Shown here piece by piece: positions 1 to 5,077 of a DNA stretch of 5,077 nucleotides. Position 1 is the stretch's first letter. Every line of letters begins with the position of its first letter. The stretch is from Oligoflexus sp. (lineage in GTDB: Bacteria; Bdellovibrionota_B; Oligoflexia; Oligoflexales; Oligoflexaceae). The notes below the pieces were generated by a model. That model was given only the letters and a program-made list of their open reading frames with translations, was not told the DNA's origin and made no database searches. The stretch spans positions 1 through 5,077 of the forward strand of contig JASLCY010000609.1 in NCBI GenBank assembly GCA_030151925.1, in the 5' to 3' direction. The position numbers were made by a program, and so were the translations under genes.

Positions 1-952
1 TATGCGGGGTTTTGCCTTTGTAATCGATAGGCAGGCTCATATGGGTAATTTCCTCGACCGTCGCATCGATAAGGTCTTCGAAATCGGGTTCGAAGCGCTG
101 GTGGTTGGTCGAGAAGAAGAGGACGCCGCCTTTGTCGAGCACTGCGAGGGCGCTCTCGATCAGGCTGCGATGATCGTATTGGATATCGAAGGGCGTCATG
201 CCCTCGCGCGTGGAGAAGGACGGCGGATCGAGGAAGATCACGTCCCAACGGTTCTTCCGCATGGAGGCCTGCTCGAGATATTCACGAACCTCAGTCGCGT
301 GCCATTCCTGGTGGCAGCTTTTGTCGAGCTCGTTCAGGGCCATGTTCTCCTTCGCCCAATCGATGTAGCGGCGCGACATGTCCACGGTCGTCACCGATTT
401 CGCGCCGCCTTTGGCTGCGTAAACGCTGAAGGAGCCGGTATAGGCGAAGAGGTTGAGGAACCTCTTGTCTTTGACGAGGTTCCGCACGATGCCGCGCGTC
501 ACGCGGTGGTCGGTGAAGAGGCCGACATCGAGATAATCGTCGAGGTTGATCAGGAACTTCACGTCGCCTTCCCGCACTTCGCGGCGTTCGTTGGTGCGCG
601 CGAGGCGCCCGTAGCGGTCGCCTTCGGTCGGGCGAGTCGTGCGCCGGCGGGTGTGGACGTTTTCGAGCGGGATATTGAGGGCGCTCGCGACCGCCGCCGA
701 CAGCGTTTCGAGATAACGCGGATGGTCGGTCTGCTCGCGGACGTATTCGCCGAGGACGACGTGGCCTTCGTACCAGTCGACGACCGCGCGTATCTCCGGG
801 ATATCGATATTGTAGAGGCGGAAGGCGCCGATGTTTTGTTTTTCGAATTTCGGCGCGAGGCTCTTGAAGACCTTCTTCACGCGATTCCCCAGCATCTCGG
901 CCTGGCGATCCATTTTTTCTTGGGGATAAAGCTTGAAGACTTCACGTTGCAT
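1..952 (-). CDS. rlmK: RlmK-type 23S rRNA (guanine-N7) methyltransferase, stand-alone domain, 3' end cut by window
   Basis: Reading from the ATG at 952-950, the minus strand is open for 317 codons to the window edge. The protein matches the C-terminal RlmK half of the E. coli RlmL/RlmK fusion, which makes m7G2069 in 23S rRNA using S-adenosylmethionine. Visible marks are the FTDHR motif (residues 146-150; LFLDHR in E. coli), the SAM-binding motif NLFAYTGSFSVYAA (167-180), the acidic VDMS strand end (190-193) and the LDPPSF catalytic motif (241-246). The N-terminal RNA-binding part with FRLYNIDIPE (44-53) also fits. There is no THUMP or RlmL half and no PUA domain, so it is a stand-alone RlmK rather than RlmI. 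By comparison with E. coli only about 7-10 residues are missing. No other ATG lies between the start and the in-frame stop at 1003-1001. The upstream Shine-Dalgarno is weak. It probably has its own promoter (993-1021). The exact target base is inferred from the family. Confidence 0.9.
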   Translation of the reverse strand, partial: MQREVFKLYPQEKMDRQAEMLGNRVKKVFKSLAPKFEKQNIGAFRLYNIDIPEIRAVVDWYEGHVVLGEYVREQTDHPRYLETLSAAVASALNIPLENVHTRRRTTRPTEGDRYGRLARTNERREVREGDVKFLINLDDYLDVGLFTDHRVTRGIVRNLVKDKRFLNLFAYTGSFSVYAAKGGAKSVTTVDMSRRYIDWAKENMALNELDKSCHQEWHATEVREYLEQASMRKNRWDVIFLDPPSFSTREGMTPFDIQYDHRSLIESALAVLDKGGVLFFSTNHQRFEPDFEDLIDATVEEITHMSLPIDYKGKTPH

Positions 953-968
953 ATATCGACTCGGAATG

Positions 969-992
969 AAAAAAGCCTGGAAAAACCGGCTT
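969..992 (-). terminator. Intrinsic terminator at the end of the toxin/immunity region
   Basis: The minus strand reads AAGCCGG, a five-T loop, CC-A-GGCTT, then a run of six T in total. This gives seven base pairs with one bulged A, followed by a U-tract, as in a Rho-independent terminator. It has no T-tract on the plus strand, so it works in one direction. It lies between the proposed -10 box and the rlmK start codon. A transcript starting near 986 would lack the 5' arm of the hairpin, so the terminator should stop read-through from the toxin operon without stopping rlmK. Confidence 0.6.
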
Positions 993-1021
993 AACCTAGC
1001 CTAAGGACTGGGTTATGTCAA
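993..1021 (-). promoter_or_regulatory. Sigma70-like promoter for the methyltransferase gene
   Basis: On the minus strand a perfect -35 box TTGACA (1021-1016) is followed after exactly 17 nt by TAGGTT (998-993), which keeps three of six -10 consensus bases. The start site would fall near 986, giving a leader of about 35 nt before the ATG at 952. The position, just upstream of rlmK and downstream of the toxin cassettes, supports independent expression of the methyltransferase. The weak -10 box is the main doubt. Confidence 0.6.
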
Positions 1022-1051
1022 GTTGATTTGGTTTTGTGGGAGAGTTATATT

Positions 1052-1065
1052 TGATTTTAAAATCA
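1052..1065. promoter_or_regulatory. Perfect 14-bp palindrome, possible operator
   Basis: TGATTTTAAAATCA is a perfect inverted repeat with no central spacer, about 30 bp upstream of the proposed -35 box of rlmK. It could bind a dimeric regulator or be chance in AT-rich DNA. No known operator is recognised. Confidence 0.25.
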
Positions 1066-1109
1066 GATGCTTAGCCGTTTTAGGATAATCTGCGTCGAAG
1101 TGCTTATCT

Positions 1110-1157
1110 TCATTTTGGTTTAGTGGGGGTAAATTCTTGTATAGCACTCGATAAGTC
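1110..1157 (-). other. Possible stub of a further toxin cassette
   Basis: Just inside the distal repeat copy, a short minus-strand frame reads DLSSAI and then QEFTPTKPK before TGA at 1112-1110. The same DLSSAI codons begin the open frame of the orphan toxin module at the other repeat copy (GAC TTA TCG AGT GCT ATA), where they continue as GLTSRNAV. Shared first codons with different continuations are what a cassette boundary would leave behind. Because the shared codons lie wholly inside the DNA repeat, the protein match is not independent evidence. No other gene is seen between 953 and 1170. Confidence 0.25.
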
Positions 1158-1179
1158 GGTCTTTTCTATCTTATTCAAG
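1140..1179. repeat. Direct repeat copy A (40 bp), distal flank of orphan toxin/immunity module
   Basis: This copy matches the 36-bp copy at 1935-1970 in the same orientation. On the minus strand both read CTTGAAT, then AGAAAAGAC, then CGACTTATCGAGTGCTATA. This copy has five extra bases (AAGAT) after CTTGAAT and lacks one T before CGAC. Its first bases encode the last two residues (Leu-Glu) and part of the stop of the HEAT-like immunity gene. The core forms a small hairpin with a TAAG loop, here with one bulged base. Confidence 0.85.
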
Positions 1180-1518
1180 CCATTTGGGGTTGGAGGCTCT
1201 AAATTCCCTTGCAGTCTTCTTTCCCGAACTTAACTTTTCAAGTGATGTGAGGCTCCATGCAACTACATCATGATCTTTACTGGTCAATAGACTTTCAAAG
1301 ATTGATTTATACTTTTCATCTTCACATTCGCCAAGTAACTCTACAAGCCTGGATTGAATTTTAGGATCAGTTTCTATCTTTATAAGCTCTACGATTGCTT
1401 CACCGAATTCTCTTACGTGAGGAAGAAGTAAGTGAAAACCATCTTCAAATTCCATAGGATTTTTACTTTTAATTAATTTTAGACATTCTTGAAAACCAGG
1501 AAAGTTAATCTTGTTCAC
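1171..1518 (-). CDS. Putative immunity protein of orphan toxin, HEAT-like helical repeat (115 aa)
   Basis: This is a small, entirely helical, soluble protein with no signal peptide. Paired amphipathic helices such as IVELIKIETDPKIQSRLVEL and the stretch around DVVAWSLTSLEKL resemble HEAT repeats, a fold often seen in immunity proteins of polymorphic toxins. I chose GTG at 1518 because the Shine-Dalgarno GGGGGA (1531-1526) sits 7 nt upstream and because GTG overlaps the toxin stop TGA as GTGA, a classic coupling signal. A TTG at 1533 would add five residues but has no ribosome site. The stop lies within repeat copy A. GC is very low (15 of 60 in line 1441), unlike the neighbouring methyltransferase, which points to transfer. 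Its role as the antidote of the module just upstream is inferred from position, size and overlap. No exact family was recognised. Confidence 0.75.
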   Translation of the reverse strand: MNKINFPGFQECLKLIKSKNPMEFEDGFHLLLPHVREFGEAIVELIKIETDPKIQSRLVELLGECEDEKYKSIFESLLTSKDHDVVAWSLTSLEKLSSGKKTAREFRASNPKWLE

Positions 1519-1871
1519 TGTAAAATCCCCCAATTCAAAAGTTGTTGTTGACTTGGTATATAAGAGGTGGCGATTTGAGTTGCATATTTTCCATCTTTGT
1601 AAACTAGAAAGACAACATCCTTGCCGCTTATCTTTCCGTAGAAGCCCTTGATTGAGGGACCATCTCTGAGTGATGTGTCGAACGTTTTAATGGGGTTTTC
1701 CAAAATATCTTTACCCATCGATTTATATGTTTCGTAGGTTGCCTTACTCCAGTTAGGAAGTAAACCTGCTTCTGTCAAGTGACGAGATGCATGCTGAGAT
1801 CGGTTTTGATTTTCAAAGGGAAAATTCCCTGTGTCTTTGGAAAATCCTGTAGTGTTTTTCCCAGACTCCAA
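1515..1871 (-). CDS. Orphan toxin C-terminal module, BECR-nuclease-like, no convincing start codon
   Basis: The first possible start is TTG at 1871 (118 residues), without a clear ribosome site. The only in-frame ATG is at residue 52, too late for a whole domain. The frame stays open upstream to 1961 (148 residues), reading DLSSAIGLTSRNAV and then an acidic helix, which looks like the tail of a larger protein. The body has HASRH (residues 27-31), a conserved-looking tryptophan (41), a helix to ILENP (60), then strands GFYGK (76-80), VVFLVYKDGK (86-95) and QIATSYIPS (99-107). An N-terminal H..RH helix followed by strands ending in a Thr/Ser motif recalls barnase/EndoU/colicin E5-D/RelE (BECR) RNases, but I cannot name the family. 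The stop overlaps the next gene by GTGA. It is most likely a displaced toxin tail kept as a silent cassette or left by recombination, rather than a free-standing gene. Confidence 0.6.
   Translation of the reverse strand: MESGKNTTGFSKDTGNFPFENQNRSQHASRHLTEAGLLPNWSKATYETYKSMGKDILENPIKTFDTSLRDGPSIKGFYGKISGKDVVFLVYKDGKYATQIATSYIPSQQQLLNWGILQ
1526..1531 (-). promoter_or_regulatory. Shine-Dalgarno deciding the start of the HEAT-like immunity gene
   Basis: GGGGGA on the minus strand ends 7 nt before GTG at 1518. It lies inside the last codons of the orphan toxin module. It supports GTG 1518 over TTG 1533, because the TTG would be partly inside the Shine-Dalgarno itself. Confidence 0.7.
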
Positions 1872-1934
1872 GGCTTTCTTCGCTGCTTCGAAATCATTTT
1901 CTAACGTTATGACTGCGTTACGAGAAGTAAGGCC

Positions 1935-1970
1935 TATAGCACTCGATAAGTCGAGTCTTTTCTATTCAAG
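1935..1970. repeat. Direct repeat copy B (36 bp), proximal flank of orphan toxin/immunity module
   Basis: Partner of the copy at 1140-1179. It holds a perfect 6-bp inverted repeat ACTCGA-TAAG-TCGAGT (plus strand 1941-1956) with a 4-base loop. It spans the 5' boundary of the orphan module: the TAG at 1964-1962 closes the toxin frame upstream and the following codons begin it. Its CTTGAATAG end looks like the end of an immunity gene, as CTTGAATAA does in copy A. The rest of 1971-2034 shows no gene and no strong promoter. Confidence 0.85.
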
Positions 1971-2034
1971 GATGATCGATGCCAGTTATATCAGGGCTTA
2001 TCAGTGAAGCTATATTTTTCGCGCAACACCCGAG

Positions 2035-2442
2035 TTAATCAAGGATGACTAATATTTTCATCTTACCTTGGGTTCTTTTTTCAACCGACTGGATTGATTC
2101 TAAAATAATATCGAAAAGACTAGGACCTTCTCCCTTGAGTGAGGTTGTAATAAGGTTTTTGAAATAACTCAGGCCTTCCTCATCTAGGTAATTTTTCATC
2201 TGAATCTGTTCCTCAGACCAAGCATTCAAAGCTTCATGGTCGAAGATGTTTTTGCTTATATCACTGTTTTTCCAGAAAATGATGGTATCACCTTCTAAAC
2301 CGTATCCTCCGAATAGACAATCATCAAATGATGCGAGATCTTTGCCGAAGTATCCTCCTGGCCCGTTGACCATCTCTCCAAATTGCTTAAAGAAATCGTT
2401 AAGGTTATTGATTTTTGAGCCATCTAAAATATATTTTTTCAT
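2035..2442 (-). CDS. Barstar-family immunity protein (135 aa)
   Basis: This is a cytosolic inhibitor of a barnase-type RNase by homology. The N-terminus MKKYILDGSKINNLNDFF parallels barstar MKKAVINGEQIRSISDL. YFGKDLASFDDCL (31-43) parallels barstar YYGENLDALWDCL, and the protein closes with the hydrophobic strand KILVILD, as barstar closes with ITIILS. Asp41 equals barstar Asp39, the residue that plugs the barnase active site. Barstar Asp35 is replaced by Ala37 and Trp38 by Asp40, so the contact surface differs. Asp111 may stand for barstar Glu76. It is about 45 residues longer than B. amyloliquefaciens barstar, mostly in the middle. ATG 2442 lies 1 nt after the toxin stop; an AAGGA (2458-2454) is 11 nt away, rather far, so coupled translation is likely. 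Context says it protects the producer from the toxin encoded just upstream. Confidence 0.85.
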   Translation of the reverse strand: MKKYILDGSKINNLNDFFKQFGEMVNGPGGYFGKDLASFDDCLFGGYGLEGDTIIFWKNSDISKNIFDHEALNAWSEEQIQMKNYLDEEGLSYFKNLITTSLKGEGPSLFDIILESIQSVEKRTQGKMKILVILD

Positions 2443-2443
2443 A

Positions 2444-4462
2444 TTAATGAGTATCCTTGATCATCCATTTAATAGATCCATCACTTTCAACTTTGTATAG
2501 AAACCTTAAAGGCGAAGCACTTGGATTGTTTGGAACAAGATCGAGAGAAATCCAACCTTTTAAATTTGCTGTAAGATCATGAGGACGTAATGTGTTAATG
2601 AATTTTTGACATTCTACATCACCCTTCAATGATTGAGGAAGATTTTCCATTATATCCCAAACATTTGCTCTCAAAGATCGGGGTATATCTTCAAATAATT
2701 TAGCTCCTTCTAAAATCGGTCTTTCCGGTCTTAAACTCCTAATCGATTCCAGAGTCTTATCAGACCCTCCAATAGCCCCTCTTTCCGGATGAGAATCGAA
2801 AGGCTTTTTTAACCATCTAGTGAAATCCTGACTGAGGTCAGGGTCAAGCCATCCTTGAGAAGAAATAGTATTTAGAAAATCTTCAATCCTTGATGAAATT
2901 GCATTGGCACTTTGACCCCCTAGTGACGCATATTCGAGTGTAGCGTTACTAGTAGTCAGAATTTTGGATTCACATAAGCTCGTTTTGCAACCAATAATCT
3001 GCGATGTCTGTTCTAAAATTTGGTTAAACTTTTCAGGATCGATCCCTAGTTTATTTGCTTTGTTCGCGAGATTAATACTTGCCTGACTCAGGCTCTCAGC
3101 CACCGCATCCAGTTCACCGACTGCTCGGAGAGCAGAAAGACCCTTTGACACTGCTGCGCCTGACTCAATCCCAAAGACCACATCTCCAGTAATCTTGCCT
3201 AAGACTTTAGCGCATTCATCGCTTGCGCGGTCGCAGGTGCTAAGGTCACGCATGGCATCTATAATAGCTACCTTGACGACTTGGTAAGTTTCCTTGTAGT
3301 TCCAGATAGCCGTGCCCAAGGCCTTGGTCGAATCGATCGGGTGCCTTACGAGATGCCAAGTTCCCACTAAATCGTCTTTTACGGCGATGAATGCGCTTTT
3401 CCCAACATTCCATTGGAAATCGGGATTGAACGTCAGGTTTAGGGACAGGTTCCAGGCATACTCCGCGATACCTAAGAACTTATGCGCAAACTCGTCTTTC
3501 TGAAGGGCGAGGAGATTTTGCACCAGTCCCTCGCCATAATATGTGGATAAGGGACTTTGCGTGCTCGCAAAAGTATTGGCCAGCAGAGTCGTCTCGTAAC
3601 CTTGAAAATTAGTCAAGCTGATTCCAGACAACTCTGGGTTGAGGTCAAGCGCCTCTTTGCTAACCTGGATCGTCGGCAAACCTTCGCCCGACTCAAAAGC
3701 CTTCCAACGGTCAGCCATGGCATTCAGCTTATTGGCCGCCTCTGTTTCTCCAAGGTCCTGATAAGCTTTCGCCCGTTCAAGCATCTCACCGTAGTTGAGA
3801 TTCTTGTCTTGAGAATATTGATTCGAAAGATTCGTAAATTCATCAAATGAAGACTCGGACCGATTTGCCAACCGTTCGGTGCGCGACTTCATGAGGCCCT
3901 CAAGACGAATCTGATTGTCCTGAACCTCTTTTTGGGTCGTATCACTCAAGGCAAGGCCAAAAGTTATTTTCAAGAAGTCTTCGACCTTGGTTTCTGCTGT
4001 TTTTACGAACTGAAGGACGCCTTGCCTTATTTGGGCGGCTTTCTCCCTGAGTTGTTTTGCCTGATCGACTTTAGCCATCGCAGCCTGGCCTTCGGGGGAA
4101 CTGAGCGTACCATTATGCTGGCGAAGGGCATTAAGATCACTATCGATCTTGGCCGTTTCCGAGTCTAATTTTTTCTCAAACAGGCGATCATTCTGCTGAA
4201 CTATAGCTCTCGCTTCATTTTGGAACGTCTGTTCAGCCCCTTTTTTGAGAAAATTACAGCCGAAATTCATTCCACAGTGGGCATAGTAGTAGCCATCTGG
4301 GGGAGTGAAATTGTCCGGCATCTTGGGGCCTACCGAGACGCCGGAACCAAAGTTCGGAGGCGCAACAGGAACATCACTACCCCCTGTCTTTGTCGAGCCG
4401 ATATCGGCCGCATGCAGAGTTGGGGCGATGCTAAGGAGAAATATGAGGAAAGCCTTTTTCAT
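2444..4462 (-). CDS. Exported polymorphic-toxin-like protein with C-terminal BECR-type RNase candidate domain (672 aa)
   Basis: A Sec signal peptide is clear: MKK, a hydrophobic core, and LHA|AD cleavage after residue 18. Next come a Pro/Gly-rich stretch, a CGMNFGC cysteine pair, and a long charged coiled coil (about 75-250) rich in Gln, Glu and Lys. A helical middle part with LVGTWHLVRHPIDSTKALG and GKITGDVVFGIESGAAVSKG recalls the pre-toxin regions of polymorphic toxins. The last ~90 residues form a small domain with LRPHDL, LKGWISLDLV (634-643) and a final strand pair ending KDTH at the very C-terminus, similar in pattern to the ends of RelE/HigB toxins (…DYH) and compatible with a barnase-like (BECR) RNase. 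The barstar gene 1 nt downstream supports an RNase. ATG 4462 directly follows the upstream TGA and has the Shine-Dalgarno AAGGGG 6 nt away. No FHA, Rhs or LXG delivery domain is seen, so the export route beyond Sec is unknown. GC falls towards the 3' end, as in module exchange. Confidence 0.7.
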   Translation of the reverse strand: MKKAFLIFLLSIAPTLHAADIGSTKTGGSDVPVAPPNFGSGVSVGPKMPDNFTPPDGYYYAHCGMNFGCNFLKKGAEQTFQNEARAIVQQNDRLFEKKLDSETAKIDSDLNALRQHNGTLSSPEGQAAMAKVDQAKQLREKAAQIRQGVLQFVKTAETKVEDFLKITFGLALSDTTQKEVQDNQIRLEGLMKSRTERLANRSESSFDEFTNLSNQYSQDKNLNYGEMLERAKAYQDLGETEAANKLNAMADRWKAFESGEGLPTIQVSKEALDLNPELSGISLTNFQGYETTLLANTFASTQSPLSTYYGEGLVQNLLALQKDEFAHKFLGIAEYAWNLSLNLTFNPDFQWNVGKSAFIAVKDDLVGTWHLVRHPIDSTKALGTAIWNYKETYQVVKVAIIDAMRDLSTCDRASDECAKVLGKITGDVVFGIESGAAVSKGLSALRAVGELDAVAESLSQASINLANKANKLGIDPEKFNQILEQTSQIIGCKTSLCESKILTTSNATLEYASLGGQSANAISSRIEDFLNTISSQGWLDPDLSQDFTRWLKKPFDSHPERGAIGGSDKTLESIRSLRPERPILEGAKLFEDIPRSLRANVWDIMENLPQSLKGDVECQKFINTLRPHDLTANLKGWISLDLVPNNPSASPLRFLYKVESDGSIKWMIKDTH

Positions 4463-5077
4463 TCATTGCCCCTTATCGATGAGATCGAGATCCTGCTCCG
4501 CACGGCTCACGATCTGATCATAGGCAAGCAGATCGTCCCAGCTCTTGAAGCTAGGACGAGGGACATCCTGCCCGATTGCAGTGTTGAACGTCGTCAGCAG
4601 CTCGTTTTTTTGGATATTCCACACAAGCGCGGCCTGACTATCTCTATGACCTGATAGATCTACTTTAAGAAGCTTGAATTTCAGACGATTGAGTTTGATA
4701 GCCATCATCGCGCTGGCTGCTTGAAAGTTTAATCGCGTATCATCAGTATCTTTAATCGTTAACCGAGCGTTTTTTATGAGTTCAGCTACATTCGACCGAG
4801 CATCGAGAGTAAGCGCTTCGATGCTGCATTGGTTGAGAATGCCCTGAATTTTTGTTTCAGAACCGCTAACCAATCGTTTTGCAGTTGCTGCCTCGCCTTT
4901 GCTGACGAGATCAGATAATTTGGCTCTCAAACCCGTGAGTCGCAGATCCACACAGTTCACGCCCTCATGATCCTTTTCTTCCTGCATGATATGGTCGATG
5001 GCATTCTGAAGATCCAGAATCACACCGGTAGTCCTTTTGGCTTGCTCAATACGCTTGGTGGCGGCAATCGTTTCTTC
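4463..5077 (-). CDS. Helical coiled-coil protein of unknown function, 5' end outside window
   Basis: The frame is open to the window edge: 18 more codons (EETIAATKRIEQAKRTTG) precede a GTG at 5023 that could be mistaken for a start. That GTG has no ribosome site and the upstream residues have the same helical character, so I read the gene as running off the window. At least 204 residues are present. They are almost all helix, with many Lys, Glu, Leu and Ala heptad-like stretches, two cysteines (in NCVD and NQCS) and no membrane segment in the visible part. I recognise no family. The TGA abuts the ATG of the 672-residue toxin, so the two are co-translated. That suggests a partner such as a chaperone, adaptor or export factor, or a structural subunit, but nothing in the sequence proves which. 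Whether it has a signal peptide cannot be seen here. Confidence 0.7.
   Translation of the reverse strand, partial: EETIAATKRIEQAKRTTGVILDLQNAIDHIMQEEKDHEGVNCVDLRLTGLRAKLSDLVSKGEAATAKRLVSGSETKIQGILNQCSIEALTLDARSNVAELIKNARLTIKDTDDTRLNFQAASAMMAIKLNRLKFKLLKVDLSGHRDSQAALVWNIQKNELLTTFNTAIGQDVPRPSFKSWDDLLAYDQIVSRAEQDLDLIDKGQ
4469..4474 (-). promoter_or_regulatory. Shine-Dalgarno of the exported toxin gene inside the upstream gene
   Basis: AAGGGG on the minus strand lies 6 nt before ATG 4462 and inside the final codons of the upstream gene, whose TGA abuts the ATG. It fixes the start that gives the full signal peptide. Confidence 0.75.

Noticed and set aside
2..994. 330-codon plus-strand open frame
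   Set aside because: It lies antisense to the rlmK-type gene, whose motifs are clear on the minus strand. The translation is low-complexity (Val, Ala, Glu, Phe, Arg rich), typical of a shadow frame in high-GC DNA.
1140..1970. Integron attC-type cassette sites
   Set aside because: The repeats lack recognisable GTTRRRY/RYYYAAC core sites and the indels between copies do not fit attC arms.
1140..1970. CRISPR array or insertion sequence
   Set aside because: There are only two repeat copies about 795 bp apart with genes between them, and no transposase or terminal inverted repeats are visible.
1971..2034. Promoter for the orphan module (TTGCGC, 17 nt, TGATAA)
   Set aside because: The -35 box matches only three of six consensus bases and the downstream toxin frame has no good start, so the evidence is too thin.
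4220..4654. 144-codon plus-strand open frame, and the other plus-strand frames at 2246, 3312, 3557, 3932 and 4305
   Set aside because: All run antisense to well-supported minus-strand genes, show no family resemblance and have no fitting ribosome sites.
4463..5023. GTG at 5023 as the true start of the upstream gene
   Set aside because: The frame continues open to the window edge with similar helical sequence, and no Shine-Dalgarno precedes the GTG.

Overview
The window comes from a Gram-negative bacterium: the largest protein has a Sec signal peptide, and the 23S rRNA methyltransferase is of proteobacterial type. The species cannot be fixed. A Bdellovibrio-like or other proteobacterium is only a loose guess. 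Every gene I can support lies on the minus strand, so the operon reads from high to low coordinates. The plus-strand open frames, including the 330-codon one at 2-994, are antisense shadows.

Layout in transcription order. (1) 5077-4463: 3' part of a helical, coiled-coil-rich protein of unknown function that starts outside the window. (2) 4462-2444: a 672-residue exported protein built like a polymorphic toxin, with a signal peptide, coiled coil, pre-toxin-like helical region and a small C-terminal domain that looks like a barnase/RelE-type (BECR) nuclease. (3) 2442-2035: a barstar-family protein, the likely immunity protein. These three genes are fused end to start (0 and 1 nt between stop and start), so they are almost certainly one co-translated unit. 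(4) 1961-1515: an orphan toxin C-terminal module without a convincing start codon. (5) 1518-1171: its probable immunity protein, HEAT-like, with a strong Shine-Dalgarno and a GTGA overlap. The orphan pair is bracketed by two copies of a 36-40 bp repeat (1935-1970 and 1140-1179), which looks like a junction between toxin/immunity cassettes. (6) 1169-953: intergenic stretch holding a possible cassette stub, a 14-bp palindrome, a sigma70-like promoter and an intrinsic terminator. (7) 952-1: rlmK-type 23S rRNA methyltransferase, complete at its N-terminus and cut by the window edge only a few residues before its expected end.

Base composition supports a mosaic. A hand count of single 60-base lines gives about 63% GC in rlmK (line 661), 58% in the toxin body (line 3301), 35% at the toxin C-terminus (line 2461) and 25% in the orphan immunity gene (line 1441). 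The likely story is a conserved housekeeping gene next to a variable toxin locus whose C-terminal toxin and immunity modules were exchanged or stacked by recombination. The toxin would be exported with or by its upstream partner, the barstar would protect the producer, and the downstream orphan module would be a reserve specificity. Toxin activity, delivery route and pairings are inferences; the barstar and rlmK calls are the firmest.
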